From Microtetraspora glauca (GTDB taxonomy: Bacteria; Actinomycetota; Actinomycetes; Streptomycetales; Streptomycetaceae): DNA of 64,000 nt. Shown piece by piece: positions 40,876 through 50,481 of the stretch. The notes under the pieces were generated by a model. The model saw nothing but the letters and a program-made list of their open reading frames with translations. It had not been told where the DNA came from and made no database searches. Numbering within the stretch: the first letter of the stretch is position 1; every line of letters begins with the position of its first letter. The stretch spans positions 62,001 through 126,000 of the forward strand of contig JOFO01000009.1 in NCBI GenBank assembly GCA_000721275.1, given 5' to 3'. Both the position numbers and the translations under genes were made by a program.

Positions 40876-41995
40876 GCAGCACCGTCGCCGCGTTCGGGCC
40901 CTTGGGCCGCACCTTGCGGCGGATCTCCTCGGGCTCGACGGCCGAGCCGCGCTTCTTCACCGTCAGGTTGCCCACCTCCCGCTCGCGCAGCAGGGCCTTC
41001 AGCTTCTTGAGGTTGAAGGGGAGTTCGTCGGTGATCTCGTAGGCGGAGGCGTACGGGGTGGGGACCAGGGCGTCGGCGGTGACGTAGGCGATCGTCGCGT
41101 CGATCAGGCCGCCGTCCAGCTCCTCGGCGACCTCGGCGACCAGGTGGGCGCGGATGACGGCGCCGTCCGGCTCGTACAGGTAGCGGCCGACCGGGCGGAC
41201 CGGCGGGTCGGGCAGGCCGCGGCCGGTGAGGCTCGCGCCGGAGGGCAGCAGGGTGGCGCGGCGCGCGCCCGGCTCCGTACCGAACCAGAGCACGGCCTCC
41301 TTCACGTCGCCGCCGTCCGAGATCCACTCGGCCTCGGCCTCGTCCGGGACGGTCTCGTGGGGGATGCCGGGCGCGATCTTCAGGGCCGCGTGCGGGGCCT
41401 TCCGGGCGGCGTCCATGGCCCAGGAGAGCGGCGGCGAGTAGGCCTCGGGGTCGAAGATCCGGCCACGGCCGCCGCGCCGTGCCGGGTCGACGAAGACGGC
41501 GTCGTACGGGCGGGTGTCGATCTCGGTGACGTCGGCGCAGCGGACCTCGATGAGGCCGTCGAGGCCGAGCGCGGCGGCGTTGGCGCGGGCGACCTCGGCG
41601 GTGAGCGGGTCGCGGTCGACGGCGAGGACGGAGATGCCGGCGCGGGCGAGCGCGAGCGCGTCGCCGCCGACGCCGGAGCAGAGGTCGGCGACCGAGCCGA
41701 CGCCGAGGGCCTTGAGGCGGGCCGCGCGGTGGGTGCCGACGGTCGCGCGGGTGGACTGCTCGACGCCGTTCGGCGTGAAGTACATGCGGTACGCGTCCTC
41801 GGCGCCGAACTTCGCCACCGCGCGCTGCCGCAGCCGGGCCTGCCCGAGGGCCGCCGAGACCAGCTCGGCGGGGTGGTCGCGGCGCAGCCGGGAGGCGACG
41901 GCCAGCTCCTGGGCGGGGTCGTAGTCGCGCAGGGCGGCGAGGAGGGTCTGGCCCTCGGGGGCGAGCAGCGCGGTGAAGGCGGCGAGGTCGGTCAC
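40820..41995 (-). CDS. SAM-dependent methyltransferase with THUMP-like C-terminal domain
   Basis: 391 aa from GTG. The Rossmann motif I is VADLCSGVGGDALALAR (near residue 103), motif II VLAVDRDP, and motif IV FVDPARRGGRGR. The C-terminal domain ends KRGSAVEPEEIRRKVRPKG, typical of the THUMP-like domain family. An RNA substrate is likely from the family, but none is established here. GAGAAT lies 6 nt before the GTG (leaderless type). It is divergent from the second deacetylase. Confidence 0.88.
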   Translation of the reverse strand: MTDLAAFTALLAPEGQTLLAALRDYDPAQELAVASRLRRDHPAELVSAALGQARLRQRAVAKFGAEDAYRMYFTPNGVEQSTRATVGTHRAARLKALGVGSVADLCSGVGGDALALARAGISVLAVDRDPLTAEVARANAAALGLDGLIEVRCADVTEIDTRPYDAVFVDPARRGGRGRIFDPEAYSPPLSWAMDAARKAPHAALKIAPGIPHETVPDEAEAEWISDGGDVKEAVLWFGTEPGARRATLLPSGASLTGRGLPDPPVRPVGRYLYEPDGAVIRAHLVAEVAEELDGGLIDATIAYVTADALVPTPYASAYEITDELPFNLKKLKALLREREVGNLTVKKRGSAVEPEEIRRKVRPKGPNAATVLLTRVAGAPTMLIGRPARA

Positions 41996-42129
41996 CGTCC
42001 CATTCTCCCCGGGGGCGCGGTGTGGGCCGGGCGGGGGACGGTGGGGCCGGTACGGCGGTGTCGCGGCCGGGCGGGCGGGTCGCGCTGACAGGATGCGGCG
42101 CCATACGGCCCGTACGACAAAAGGAACAA

Positions 42130-43056
42130 ATGATGATTAAGGGTGGCTCGCGCCGCGTCCTGGGGGCCGCGCTCCTCGTCGCCGCGCTCACCTCCACCGC
42201 CGCCTGCTCCGGCGGCCCCGACGGCCCCGCCGCCGGCTCCGGCGGCGCCCCCGCCCCCGCCGCCGGACAGCAGGCCCCGGCGAAGACCGCCGCCCAGCTC
42301 GCCCGGGAGAAGAAGGCCGCGCTGGCGAAGCGGCAGGCCGCCCGGGCCGCCGCCGCCAGGAAGTGGGGCCTCAAGCTGACGCCCCTGGAGGCGCCCGCCC
42401 CGCCGAGGACGAAGCCGAAAATCACCACCCGGAAGGGCTTCGAGACCGACGGCGAGGGCCTGCCGCCCGTCTTCACCACCGTCCCCACCAAGGAGAAGGT
42501 CGTCTTCCTGACGATCGACGACGGCGCCGAGAAGGACCCCGAGCTCATCCGGATGATGGCCGAACTGGACATCCCGTACAGCGCGTTCCTCAGCGACTAC
42601 GTGGTCAGCGACGACTACGCCTACTTCGCGAAGATGCAGAAGTCGCAGCCCCGAGGCGTCGCCCTCCACAACCACACCCTCAACCACAAGTACCTGCCCG
42701 CCCTCTCCTACGCCCGCCAGAAGCGCGAGATCTGCGGCATGCAGGACGTCATCGAGAAGCGGTACGGCAAGCGGCCCGAGCTGTTCCGCCCGCCCTACGG
42801 CAACTACAACGAGGACACCCTGCGCGCCGCGAAGGCGTGCGGCGTCAAGGCCGTCCCGCTGTGGGCCTCCGAGGCGTTCCCCGACCACATGGAGTGGCGC
42901 GAGTGGGACCGCGACCTCCACCCCGGCGACATCGTCCTCACCCACTTCCGCGGCGAGGAGGACTGGAAGGGCAGCATGCCGGACATGATCCGCAGGGCGA
43001 TGAACGTGATCACGGCGAAGGGGTACGCGGTCGCCCGGCTGGAGGACTACGTATGA
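42130..43056 (+). CDS. Polysaccharide deacetylase lipoprotein (copy 2)
   Basis: 308 aa. Signal peptide with probable lipid-modified Cys26 (STAACSGG). A Gly/Ala/Pro linker and a Lys/Ala helix precede the NodB domain: TIDDGAEKDPELIRMM, HNHTLNHKYL (metal His pair), FRPPYGNYN and HPGDIVLTHF. It is clearly paralogous to the protein at 37600. ATG ATG start; AAAGGAAC gives an SD. Its TGA overlaps the next gene (ATGA). Confidence 0.88.
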   Translation: MMIKGGSRRVLGAALLVAALTSTAACSGGPDGPAAGSGGAPAPAAGQQAPAKTAAQLAREKKAALAKRQAARAAAARKWGLKLTPLEAPAPPRTKPKITTRKGFETDGEGLPPVFTTVPTKEKVVFLTIDDGAEKDPELIRMMAELDIPYSAFLSDYVVSDDYAYFAKMQKSQPRGVALHNHTLNHKYLPALSYARQKREICGMQDVIEKRYGKRPELFRPPYGNYNEDTLRAAKACGVKAVPLWASEAFPDHMEWREWDRDLHPGDIVLTHFRGEEDWKGSMPDMIRRAMNVITAKGYAVARLEDYV

Positions 43057-43241
43057 GCGGGCCCGGAGGACCGCGTACGACCCCGCTCCGCGCGCTGGTC
43101 GCCGCCGCGCTCCTCGTCGCCCTCACCGGCTGCGCCTCCGCCGTCGACCCGCTGGAACGGCTCGGCCGGAAGGCGGTCGAGCGGGTCGGCGAGCGGGGTC
43201 CCGCCGGGGACGCCGTCCGCGCGGACGCCGCCACGGAGTGA
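43053..43241 (+). CDS. Mini-lipoprotein coupled to deacetylase copy 2
   Basis: 62 aa. Signal peptide RALVAAALLVALTGC with lipobox LTGC and Cys27; the mature part is only about 36 residues (ASAVDPLERLGRKAVERVGE...). The ATGA overlap with the deacetylase gene predicts coupled translation, so it may act with that enzyme at the membrane. No family was recognised. Confidence 0.75.
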   Translation: MSGPGGPRTTPLRALVAAALLVALTGCASAVDPLERLGRKAVERVGERGPAGDAVRADAATE

Positions 43242-43245
43242 GGAA

Positions 43246-43272
43246 TTGGCACTCCGCTTGACCGAGTGCTAA
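43246..43272 (+). promoter_or_regulatory. CIRCE operator 1 (HrcA)
   Basis: TTGGCACTC-N9-GAGTGCTAA, one mismatch from the TTAGCACTC-N9-GAGTGCTAA consensus. It begins 4 nt after the mini-lipoprotein stop and overlaps the groES promoter -35. Confidence 0.95.
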
Positions 43273-43287
43273 TCGCGGTCATAGTCT
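43258..43287 (+). promoter_or_regulatory. groES-groEL promoter
   Basis: -35 TTGACC (43258-43263), 18-bp spacer, -10 TAGTCT (43282-43287). The -35 lies in the spacer of CIRCE 1 and the second CIRCE starts just after the -10, so HrcA would block polymerase from both sides. Confidence 0.8.
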
Positions 43288-43292
43288 CGGCT

Positions 43293-43319
43293 CTGGCACT
43301 CCCCACCGGAGAGTGCCAG
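43293..43319 (+). promoter_or_regulatory. CIRCE operator 2 (HrcA)
   Basis: CTGGCACTC-N9-GAGTGCCAG, a perfect inverted repeat with the invariant GCACTC/GAGTGC core, at the expected transcription start. Confidence 0.92.
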
Positions 43320-43418
43320 GACAGCGACGGGCAGGTCCGGCACCCGCGACGACGGATCCGGCTGGTCGCGGCCCCAGACAGTTAACCCCGCGAGATCTCC
43401 GAAGGGGGAGGTCGGATC

Positions 43419-43727
43419 GTGACGACCGCCAGCTCCAAGGTTGCCATCAAGCCGCTTGAGGACCGCATCGTGGTCCAGCCGCTCGACGCCGAGCAGACCA
43501 CGGCCTCCGGCCTGGTCATCCCGGACACCGCGAAGGAGAAGCCCCAGGAGGGCGCCGTCCTCGCCGTGGGCCCGGGCCGCTTCGAGAACGGCGAGCGCCT
43601 GCCGCTCGACGTCAAGGTCGGCGACGTCGTGCTCTACAGCAAGTACGGCGGCACCGAGGTGAAGTACAACGGCGACGAGTACCTCGTCCTCTCGGCCCGC
43701 GACGTGCTCGCGATCATCGAGAAGTAA
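43419..43727 (+). CDS. groES: Co-chaperonin GroES
   Basis: 102 aa from GTG ([20 protein letters not shown]). The mobile loop ([20 protein letters not shown]) that docks on GroEL is present. GGGGGAGG is a strong SD. It is first gene of a CIRCE-controlled heat-shock operon. Confidence 0.98.
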   Translation: MTTASSKVAIKPLEDRIVVQPLDAEQTTASGLVIPDTAKEKPQEGAVLAVGPGRFENGERLPLDVKVGDVVLYSKYGGTEVKYNGDEYLVLSARDVLAIIEK

Positions 43728-43748
43728 GAGACGACGTATCTGCTTCGC

Positions 43749-43794
43749 ACCGCGCCCCTGACCCCTTGATCCCATGGGCGTCCAGGGGCGCGGT
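43749..43794 (+). terminator. Hairpin between groES and groEL
   Basis: 12-bp arms ACCGCGCCCCTG (43749-43760) and CAGGGGCGCGGT (43783-43794), followed by TCTTTCTCC. It may terminate part of the transcripts, giving more groES than groEL mRNA, or guide processing. Confidence 0.65.
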
Positions 43795-43825
43795 TCTTTC
43801 TCCACACGATTTCCGAGAGGGCTGA

Positions 43826-45463
<1,638 letters not shown>

Positions 45464-45477
45464 CGTTCCCACGTCAT

Positions 45478-45514
45478 GAGGCCCGGTGCCCCCGTCGCGG
45501 GGGCACCGGGCCTC
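45478..45514. terminator. Bidirectional terminator after groEL
   Basis: A 16-bp stem starting GAGGCCCGGTGCCCCC (45478-45493) with its complement at 45499-45514 and the 5-nt loop GTCGC. It lies between groEL and the convergent ester-cyclase gene. Confidence 0.9.
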
Positions 45515-45527
45515 GGCGTTCGCCGCC

Positions 45528-46226
45528 TCAGACCTCGACCGCGCCGAGCTGGCCCATCAGACCCAGCTGGTCGTACTGCCACCAGCCCTCGGCGATCTTC
45601 CCGTCGTCGCCGAAGCGGTGGATCGTGGTGCCGGTCATGGTCACCTCCATGCCGGTCGGCTGGAGGCCCCGGAAGTCGCCGACGTGGGTGCCGCGCCAGG
45701 ACCACCGGGTGCACACCCGGTCGCCGTCGGCGATCTGGTCCTCGACGGTGAACGCGAAGTCGAAGCCCGCGCGCCACTCCTCCACCTCGCGCCGGACCGC
45801 GTCCATCCCGATGACGTCCTGCGGGTTCGCCGGATCGTGGTCGTGGTAGCCCTCGGCGAGCAGGACGTCGAGCAGCGCCACGTCCGTGCCGTCCGCGATC
45901 CGCTCGAACAGCTGCCGCGCGTTCGCCTTGTACAGGGCCTCGTCCCGGATCACGTCCAGGTCGGTGAAGACCGGCATCTCGTCGCAGAGGGCGACCATCT
46001 CGTGGAAGATCCGGTCGGTCTCCGGCAGCTGCGAGTTGCGCATGGCCACGTCGTACGAGGGGAACTCGACGATCTCCACGACGTGCGTGGCGTCGGACCG
46101 GTCGGTCCCGACGATGCTGTGGGTGGCGGTCCGTTTCCCCCGGGTCTGCTCGACCCACCGGTCCATGAGCCGGTTGAGCTCGTCGACCTGGCTCGTCCTG
46201 CAATCGATGATCTGCACGAAGGTCAT
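45528..46226 (-). CDS. Two-domain ester-cyclase/SnoaL-like protein
   Basis: 232 aa. Residues 1-100 look like a dimeric alpha/beta-barrel (MTFVQIIDCRTSQVDELNRL; HVVEIVEFPSYDVAM). From about 105 a SnoaL-type NTF2 fold follows (FERIADGTDVALLDVLLAEG; VEDQIADGDRVCTRWSWRGT; GTTIHRFGDDGKIAEGWWQYD). The substrate is unknown. ATG 46226 was chosen for GGAGG 7 nt upstream. A TAGACT -10 lies about 34 nt upstream of the start on this strand. Confidence 0.82.
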   Translation of the reverse strand: MTFVQIIDCRTSQVDELNRLMDRWVEQTRGKRTATHSIVGTDRSDATHVVEIVEFPSYDVAMRNSQLPETDRIFHEMVALCDEMPVFTDLDVIRDEALYKANARQLFERIADGTDVALLDVLLAEGYHDHDPANPQDVIGMDAVRREVEEWRAGFDFAFTVEDQIADGDRVCTRWSWRGTHVGDFRGLQPTGMEVTMTGTTIHRFGDDGKIAEGWWQYDQLGLMGQLGAVEV

Positions 46227-46267
46227 GGCCGCCTCCGAACGGGCGAAGCCGCGGATGGACCCCTCCA

Positions 46268-46287
46268 GTCTAGGCCGGTCTAGGCCG
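46268..46287. repeat. Tandem 10-bp repeat at the end of the dehydrogenase gene
   Basis: GTCTAGGCCG occurs twice in direct tandem (46268-46277, 46278-46287), covering the dehydrogenase stop codon and the region where the ester-cyclase promoter -10 lies. It could be an operator or chance duplication. Confidence 0.4.
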
Positions 46288-47299
46288 AGCGGCCGAGGTC
46301 GGCGGCCCGGACCTCCTCGGCGAAGGGCTCGCCGCGGGTGTAGCGGGCGATCTCGTCCAGGGCCTGGTCGGCCATCCGGTGCAGCTCGTTGCCGAGCGAG
46401 CCGGCGATGTGCGGGGTGAGCAGCACGTTGGGCAGGCGGTAGAGGGGGGAGTCGGCGGGCGGGACCTCCGGGTCGGTCACGTCGAGGACCGCGTGGAGGC
46501 GGCCCGCGACGAGGTGGGGCAGGAGGGCGTCCTCGTCGACCAGGGAGCCGCGGGAGGTGTTGACCAGGGTGGCGCCGTCGGGCAGGGCGGCGAGCTGGCG
46601 GGCCCCGATCATGCGGTACGTGGACGGGAGCTGGGGCGCGTGCACGGAGACCACCGAGCTGCGGGCGCACAGCTCGTCCAGGCCGGCCAGGGTGGCGCCG
46701 GGCGGCGGGTCCGTCAGGTACGGGTCGTACAGCAGCACCTCCAGGTCGAAGGGGCGGAGCAGTTCGACGACCCGGCGGCCGATGCGGGAGGCGCCGACGA
46801 CGCCGACCGTGCGGCGGTAGTTGCCCCAGGCGGCGGACTCGGCGAGCCAGGCGTGGCCGGTGCGGAGTTCGGCGTACCGCTGGGCCGAGCGCAGCACGCC
46901 CTTCCCGGCGAAGAGGATCGCGGCGAGGGTGTACTCGGCGACCGGCAGCGCGTTGGCGGCGGCGGCGCTGGTGACCCGCAGGCCGCGCTCCCAGCAGGCG
47001 TCGGTGACGTGGTGCTTGACCGAACCGGCGGCGTGCACCACGGCCCGGAGGCGGGGCGCGCGGGCCAGTACCTCGGGGGTGAGCGGGGTGGCGCCCCAGC
47101 AGGTGAGGAGGAGTTCGGCCTCGGCGAGGGCGGCGGCGGCGCGCGGGCCGGGGTCGGCGAGGTCGTGGGCGACCAGGTCCGGGTCGGTGCGGGTGAGTTC
47201 GGCGAGGCGGGCGCGGTGGGCGCCGGTGAGGAGCCGGCCGGCGACGCCGGGGCCCATCGCGAGGAGGAGGGCGGGGCGGTGGTCGGTGGTGGGGCGCAT
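46280..47299 (-). CDS. D-isomer-specific 2-hydroxyacid dehydrogenase
   Basis: 339 aa from the ATG at 47299. The NAD-binding loop is VGVVGASRIGRRV (Ala-Ser in place of the usual Gly-X). The catalytic Arg is in NTSRGSLVDEDAL, Glu in DPEVPPADSPL and His in LLTPHIAGS. It probably oxidises or reduces a sugar-derived 2-keto/2-hydroxy acid. It begins 17 nt after the permease stop, so it is the distal gene of the ABC importer operon. Confidence 0.88.
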   Translation of the reverse strand: MRPTTDHRPALLLAMGPGVAGRLLTGAHRARLAELTRTDPDLVAHDLADPGPRAAAALAEAELLLTCWGATPLTPEVLARAPRLRAVVHAAGSVKHHVTDACWERGLRVTSAAAANALPVAEYTLAAILFAGKGVLRSAQRYAELRTGHAWLAESAAWGNYRRTVGVVGASRIGRRVVELLRPFDLEVLLYDPYLTDPPPGATLAGLDELCARSSVVSVHAPQLPSTYRMIGARQLAALPDGATLVNTSRGSLVDEDALLPHLVAGRLHAVLDVTDPEVPPADSPLYRLPNVLLTPHIAGSLGNELHRMADQALDEIARYTRGEPFAEEVRAADLGRSA

Positions 47300-47316
47300 G
47301 GCGGGGCGGGTGCTCC

Positions 47317-48165
47317 TCACTTGACGCTGCCGGCGGTCAGTCCGGCCTTCCAGTGGCGCTGGAGCGAGACGAAGGCGACGACGAGGGGGACGACGGCGAG
47401 CAGCGAACCGGTGACGACGAGGGGGTAGTAGTCGGGTTCGGCGTGGGCGTTGCTGTTCCACGCGTAGAGGCCGAGGCTCAGCGGGAAGAGCTTCTGGTCC
47501 GAGAGCATCACCAGGGGCAGGAAGAAGTTGTTCCAGACGGCCGTGAACTGGAAGAGGAAGACGGTCACGAAGCCCGGCATGACCGTGCGCAGCCCGATCG
47601 ACCAGAAGACCCGCATCTCGCCGGCGCCGTCGATCCGGGCGGCCTCCAGGGCCTCGTCGGGCACGTACGCGGCGCAGAGCACCCGGGAGAGGTAGACCCC
47701 GAAGGGGTTGACGAGGACCGGCAGGAGGACGGCGGCGTAGGTGTTGACGATGCCGATCTCGCTGGCGAGCAGGTACATCGGCAGGGCGAGCGCGGTGGTG
47801 GGGACGAGGACGCCGAGGAGGACGAGGCCGAAGAGCTTCTCCTTGCCGCGGAAGTCGTAGACGTGGAAGGCGTATCCGGCGGCGACGCTGATCAGCGCGC
47901 AGGCGGCGGCGCCCAGTCCGGCGTAGAGCAGGCTGTTGAGGTACCAGCGGAAGTAGAGGCCGTCGTGGTAGTCGGCGAGCCGGGCGAGGTTGCCGCCGAG
48001 GTCGAAGCCCTCGAAGGAGAAGGCGTTCCCGGCGAGGAGGCCTCCGGCGTCCTTGGTGGCGGCGGTGACCAGCCAGACCAGCGGGAAGAGCATGTAGCAG
48101 GTGGCGAGGAGGAGCACGCCGTTGACGGCGGTCTTCGACAGCCAGCGGGAGCGGGGGGTGCTCAT
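47317..48165 (-). CDS. Carbohydrate ABC transporter permease (MalG-type)
   Basis: 282 aa from the ATG at 48165, which overlaps the stop of the other permease (ATGA). Six membrane segments; the EAA loop that docks the ATPase is EALEAARIDGAGEMRVFWSI. An open frame continues further upstream on this strand but lies inside the other permease gene. No ATPase gene is present in the operon; a shared MsiK-type ATPase elsewhere is usual in streptomycetes. Confidence 0.9.
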   Translation of the reverse strand: MSTPRSRWLSKTAVNGVLLLATCYMLFPLVWLVTAATKDAGGLLAGNAFSFEGFDLGGNLARLADYHDGLYFRWYLNSLLYAGLGAAACALISVAAGYAFHVYDFRGKEKLFGLVLLGVLVPTTALALPMYLLASEIGIVNTYAAVLLPVLVNPFGVYLSRVLCAAYVPDEALEAARIDGAGEMRVFWSIGLRTVMPGFVTVFLFQFTAVWNNFFLPLVMLSDQKLFPLSLGLYAWNSNAHAEPDYYPLVVTGSLLAVVPLVVAFVSLQRHWKAGLTAGSVK

Positions 48166-49052
48166 GCGGTCTTCTCCTTCCGGTCCCGGGTGAGGCGGGT
48201 GACGGCGAAGGAGAGCAGCGCGGCCGTGAGGGCGAGCAGGATCGAGGCGGCGGCGGCCAGTCCGTAGTCGTTGCGGTCGAAGGCGGCGGAGTACGCGTAC
48301 ATGTTCGGCGTCCAGGTGGAGGTGACGGCGGAGCCCGTGCCCCTGCTGAGGATCAGCGGTTCGGTGAAGAGCTGGAGGGAGCCGATGACGGTGAAGAGGC
48401 CGACCATCGCCAGGGAGCCGCGCAGCAGCGGGATCTTGACGGAGAAGGCGGTGCGCCAGGCGCCGGCGCCGTCGACGGTGGCGGCTTCGAGGACGGAGCG
48501 GTCGATGGCCTGGAGGGCGGCGTAGAAGATGATCAGGTTGTAGCCGAGCCATTCCCACAGGGCGATGTTGACGACGGACGGCAGGGCGCCTTCGGGGGAG
48601 AAGAAGTCGAAGCCGATCCCGCCGGCCTCCATCGCCTGCACGACCGGGCTGAGCTGGGGCGTGTAGAGGTAGACCCAGATCAGGGCGGCGATGATGCCGG
48701 GGACGGCGTGCGGCAGGAAGAGCGCGAGCTGGAAGAAGCGGCGGGCGCGGGCGAGCGCGGTGTCGAGGAGCAGGGCGAGGCCGAGGGCTCCGGCGAGCAG
48801 CAGCGGCAGGTAGAGCAGGCAGTAGCCGAGCAGCACGCCGAAGCCGTCGCGGAAGGCCCGGTCGCCCAGTGCCGCGGCGTAGTTGCCGAGTCCGGTGAAG
48901 ACGGTCTCGGAGCCGCCGAAGCCGAGTCCCGACTGCTTCTCGGTGAAGAGGCTCAGCCAGACCGCGTAGCCGATCGGCACCACCAGCACCGCGGTGAAGA
49001 GCAGGAAGAACGGGGTCAGCAGGAGTGCCGCGGCACGGGTGCGGGCCTTCAC
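48162..49052 (-). CDS. Carbohydrate ABC transporter permease (MalF-type)
   Basis: 296 aa from GTG. Six membrane segments, starting with AALLLTPFFLLFTAVLVVPIG; the EAA loop is EAATVDGAGAWRTAFSVKIP. It partners the MalG-type subunit. The start is 4 nt after the binding-protein stop. Confidence 0.9.
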   Translation of the reverse strand: MKARTRAAALLLTPFFLLFTAVLVVPIGYAVWLSLFTEKQSGLGFGGSETVFTGLGNYAAALGDRAFRDGFGVLLGYCLLYLPLLLAGALGLALLLDTALARARRFFQLALFLPHAVPGIIAALIWVYLYTPQLSPVVQAMEAGGIGFDFFSPEGALPSVVNIALWEWLGYNLIIFYAALQAIDRSVLEAATVDGAGAWRTAFSVKIPLLRGSLAMVGLFTVIGSLQLFTEPLILSRGTGSAVTSTWTPNMYAYSAAFDRNDYGLAAAASILLALTAALLSFAVTRLTRDRKEKTA

Positions 49053-49056
49053 GTGC

Positions 49057-50373
49057 TCAGCCCTCGACCTTCAGGCCGCGCTTGGTGAGTTCGGCGACGG
49101 TGGCGTCGTGGCCGGCCTTCACCGCGTCGGCGAGGGTGGGGCCGCCGGGGGCGACGGCGCCGAAGCGGTCCTTGATGGCGGTGTTGGTGGTGCCGGTGGT
49201 GGGGCCCCAGGACCACTGGGGGCGGATGGAGGCGCCGGCGGCCTCGAAGAGGGCGTAGATGTCCTGGCCGCCGTAGAAGCTCGCGTCGAACGCCTTCTTG
49301 GCGGCGGGGCGCAGCGCGGTGGCGGCGGGGAAGGCGCTGGAGGTGCCGGAGGCGATGCGGGCCTTCACGCCCTCCTCGGTGGTGGCCATCCAGGTGGCGA
49401 ACGCGACGGCGGCCTTCTTCTTGGTGCTGTTCTTCGGCACGGCGAAGGTGGAGCCGCCGAGCATGCCGGAGGCGGGCTTGCCGTCCCAGGTGGGTATCGG
49501 GGCGACGGCCCACTTGCCGGCCTGTTCGGGGAGGGTGCCCTTGAGGACGCCGGCGCCCCAGGAGGCGCCGAGGTAGGCGAGGGTGGTGCCGTTCTTGAGG
49601 GAGCCGGTCCACTCGGGGCTGAAGGAGGCGTTCTTGTGGACGAGGCCGGCGTCGAGGAGGCCCTGCCAGTAGGCGGTGACCTTGGCGGTCGCCGGGTCGG
49701 TGGTGTCGATCTTCCAGGTGTCGTCCTCGGCCTTGAACCACTGGGCGCCGGCCTGCCAGGCCATGGCTTCGAAGGTGGTGGGGTCGTCGGGGAAGAAGGT
49801 GGCGATGCGGGCCTTCGCGTCGGCCTTCTTCACCTGCTCGGCGGCCTTCCGGAAGGCGTCCCAGGTGGCGGGGACTTCGATCCGGTGCTTCGCGAAGAGG
49901 TCCTTGCGGTAGTAGAGGGCCTGCGGGGCGGCGTCGAAGGGGACGGCCCAGTTCTTGCCGCCGAGGGTGGTGAGCTCGACGGCCTGGGGGAGGAGTCCGG
50001 CGCGGGCGGAGGCGGGGAAGACGTCGCCGATCTCCTGGAGGGCGCCGGAGGAGACGAACTCGGGGAGCGAGGGGTACTCGACGGAGACGAGGTCGGGGGC
50101 GTTGCCGGCCTTCACGGCGTTGGAGATCTTGGCGTAGCCGCCGGCGTTGCCGGAGGGGATCTCCTCGAAGACGACCTTGATGTCGGTGTGGGAGGCGTTG
50201 AAGGCGTCGACGACGTCCTTGGAGCCCTTGGCCCAGCCCCAGAAGGTGATCGTGACGGGTCCGCCGGCGGCGGAATCGGCGGTGTCACCGCCTCCGCCGC
50301 AGGCCGTGAGGACGGCCAGGGCGGTGGCGGTGCCGGCGATGACGCGGGACGTTCTGCTCCGGATGAGGCTCAC
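49057..50373 (-). CDS. Extracellular carbohydrate-binding lipoprotein
   Basis: 438 aa from GTG (SD AGGAGC). The signal peptide ends in lipobox VLTAC, acylated Cys25. Type-1 solute-binding family: ITFWGWAKGSKDVVDAFNAS at the start of the mature part, with Trp-rich positions (WGP, WSW, DTWKID) suited to a sugar ligand. First gene of the importer operon; the shared DeoR/LacI-type motif lies 79-93 nt upstream of the start. Ligand not determinable from sequence. Confidence 0.9.
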   Translation of the reverse strand: MSLIRSRTSRVIAGTATALAVLTACGGGGDTADSAAGGPVTITFWGWAKGSKDVVDAFNASHTDIKVVFEEIPSGNAGGYAKISNAVKAGNAPDLVSVEYPSLPEFVSSGALQEIGDVFPASARAGLLPQAVELTTLGGKNWAVPFDAAPQALYYRKDLFAKHRIEVPATWDAFRKAAEQVKKADAKARIATFFPDDPTTFEAMAWQAGAQWFKAEDDTWKIDTTDPATAKVTAYWQGLLDAGLVHKNASFSPEWTGSLKNGTTLAYLGASWGAGVLKGTLPEQAGKWAVAPIPTWDGKPASGMLGGSTFAVPKNSTKKKAAVAFATWMATTEEGVKARIASGTSSAFPAATALRPAAKKAFDASFYGGQDIYALFEAAGASIRPQWSWGPTTGTTNTAIKDRFGAVAPGGPTLADAVKAGHDATVAELTKRGLKVEG

Positions 50374-50451
50374 GGCACGGCTCCTGATCGGCGGCGCGGA
50401 CGGGGTTGGCCGTGATCCTGGGACCGTTCCTGAACGAAGTCAAGAGCGAAA

Positions 50452-50466
50452 GATTGAATGATCGAA
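50452..50466. promoter_or_regulatory. Candidate operator upstream of the importer operon
   Basis: GATTGAATGATCGAA, on the importer strand TTCGATCATTCAATC. It differs by one base from a motif in the regulator/DUF2264 control region (51653-51667). It lies in the 108-nt gap between the regulator stop and the binding-protein start. A second partial half-site, GATCGATCA, is at 50476-50484. Confidence 0.65.
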
Positions 50467-50481
50467 AAAACAACAGATCGA

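Noticed and set aside
48166..48558. N-terminal extension of the MalG-type permease
   Set aside because: The extension lies inside the other permease gene in another frame, and ATGA overlap at 48162-48165 fixes the start.
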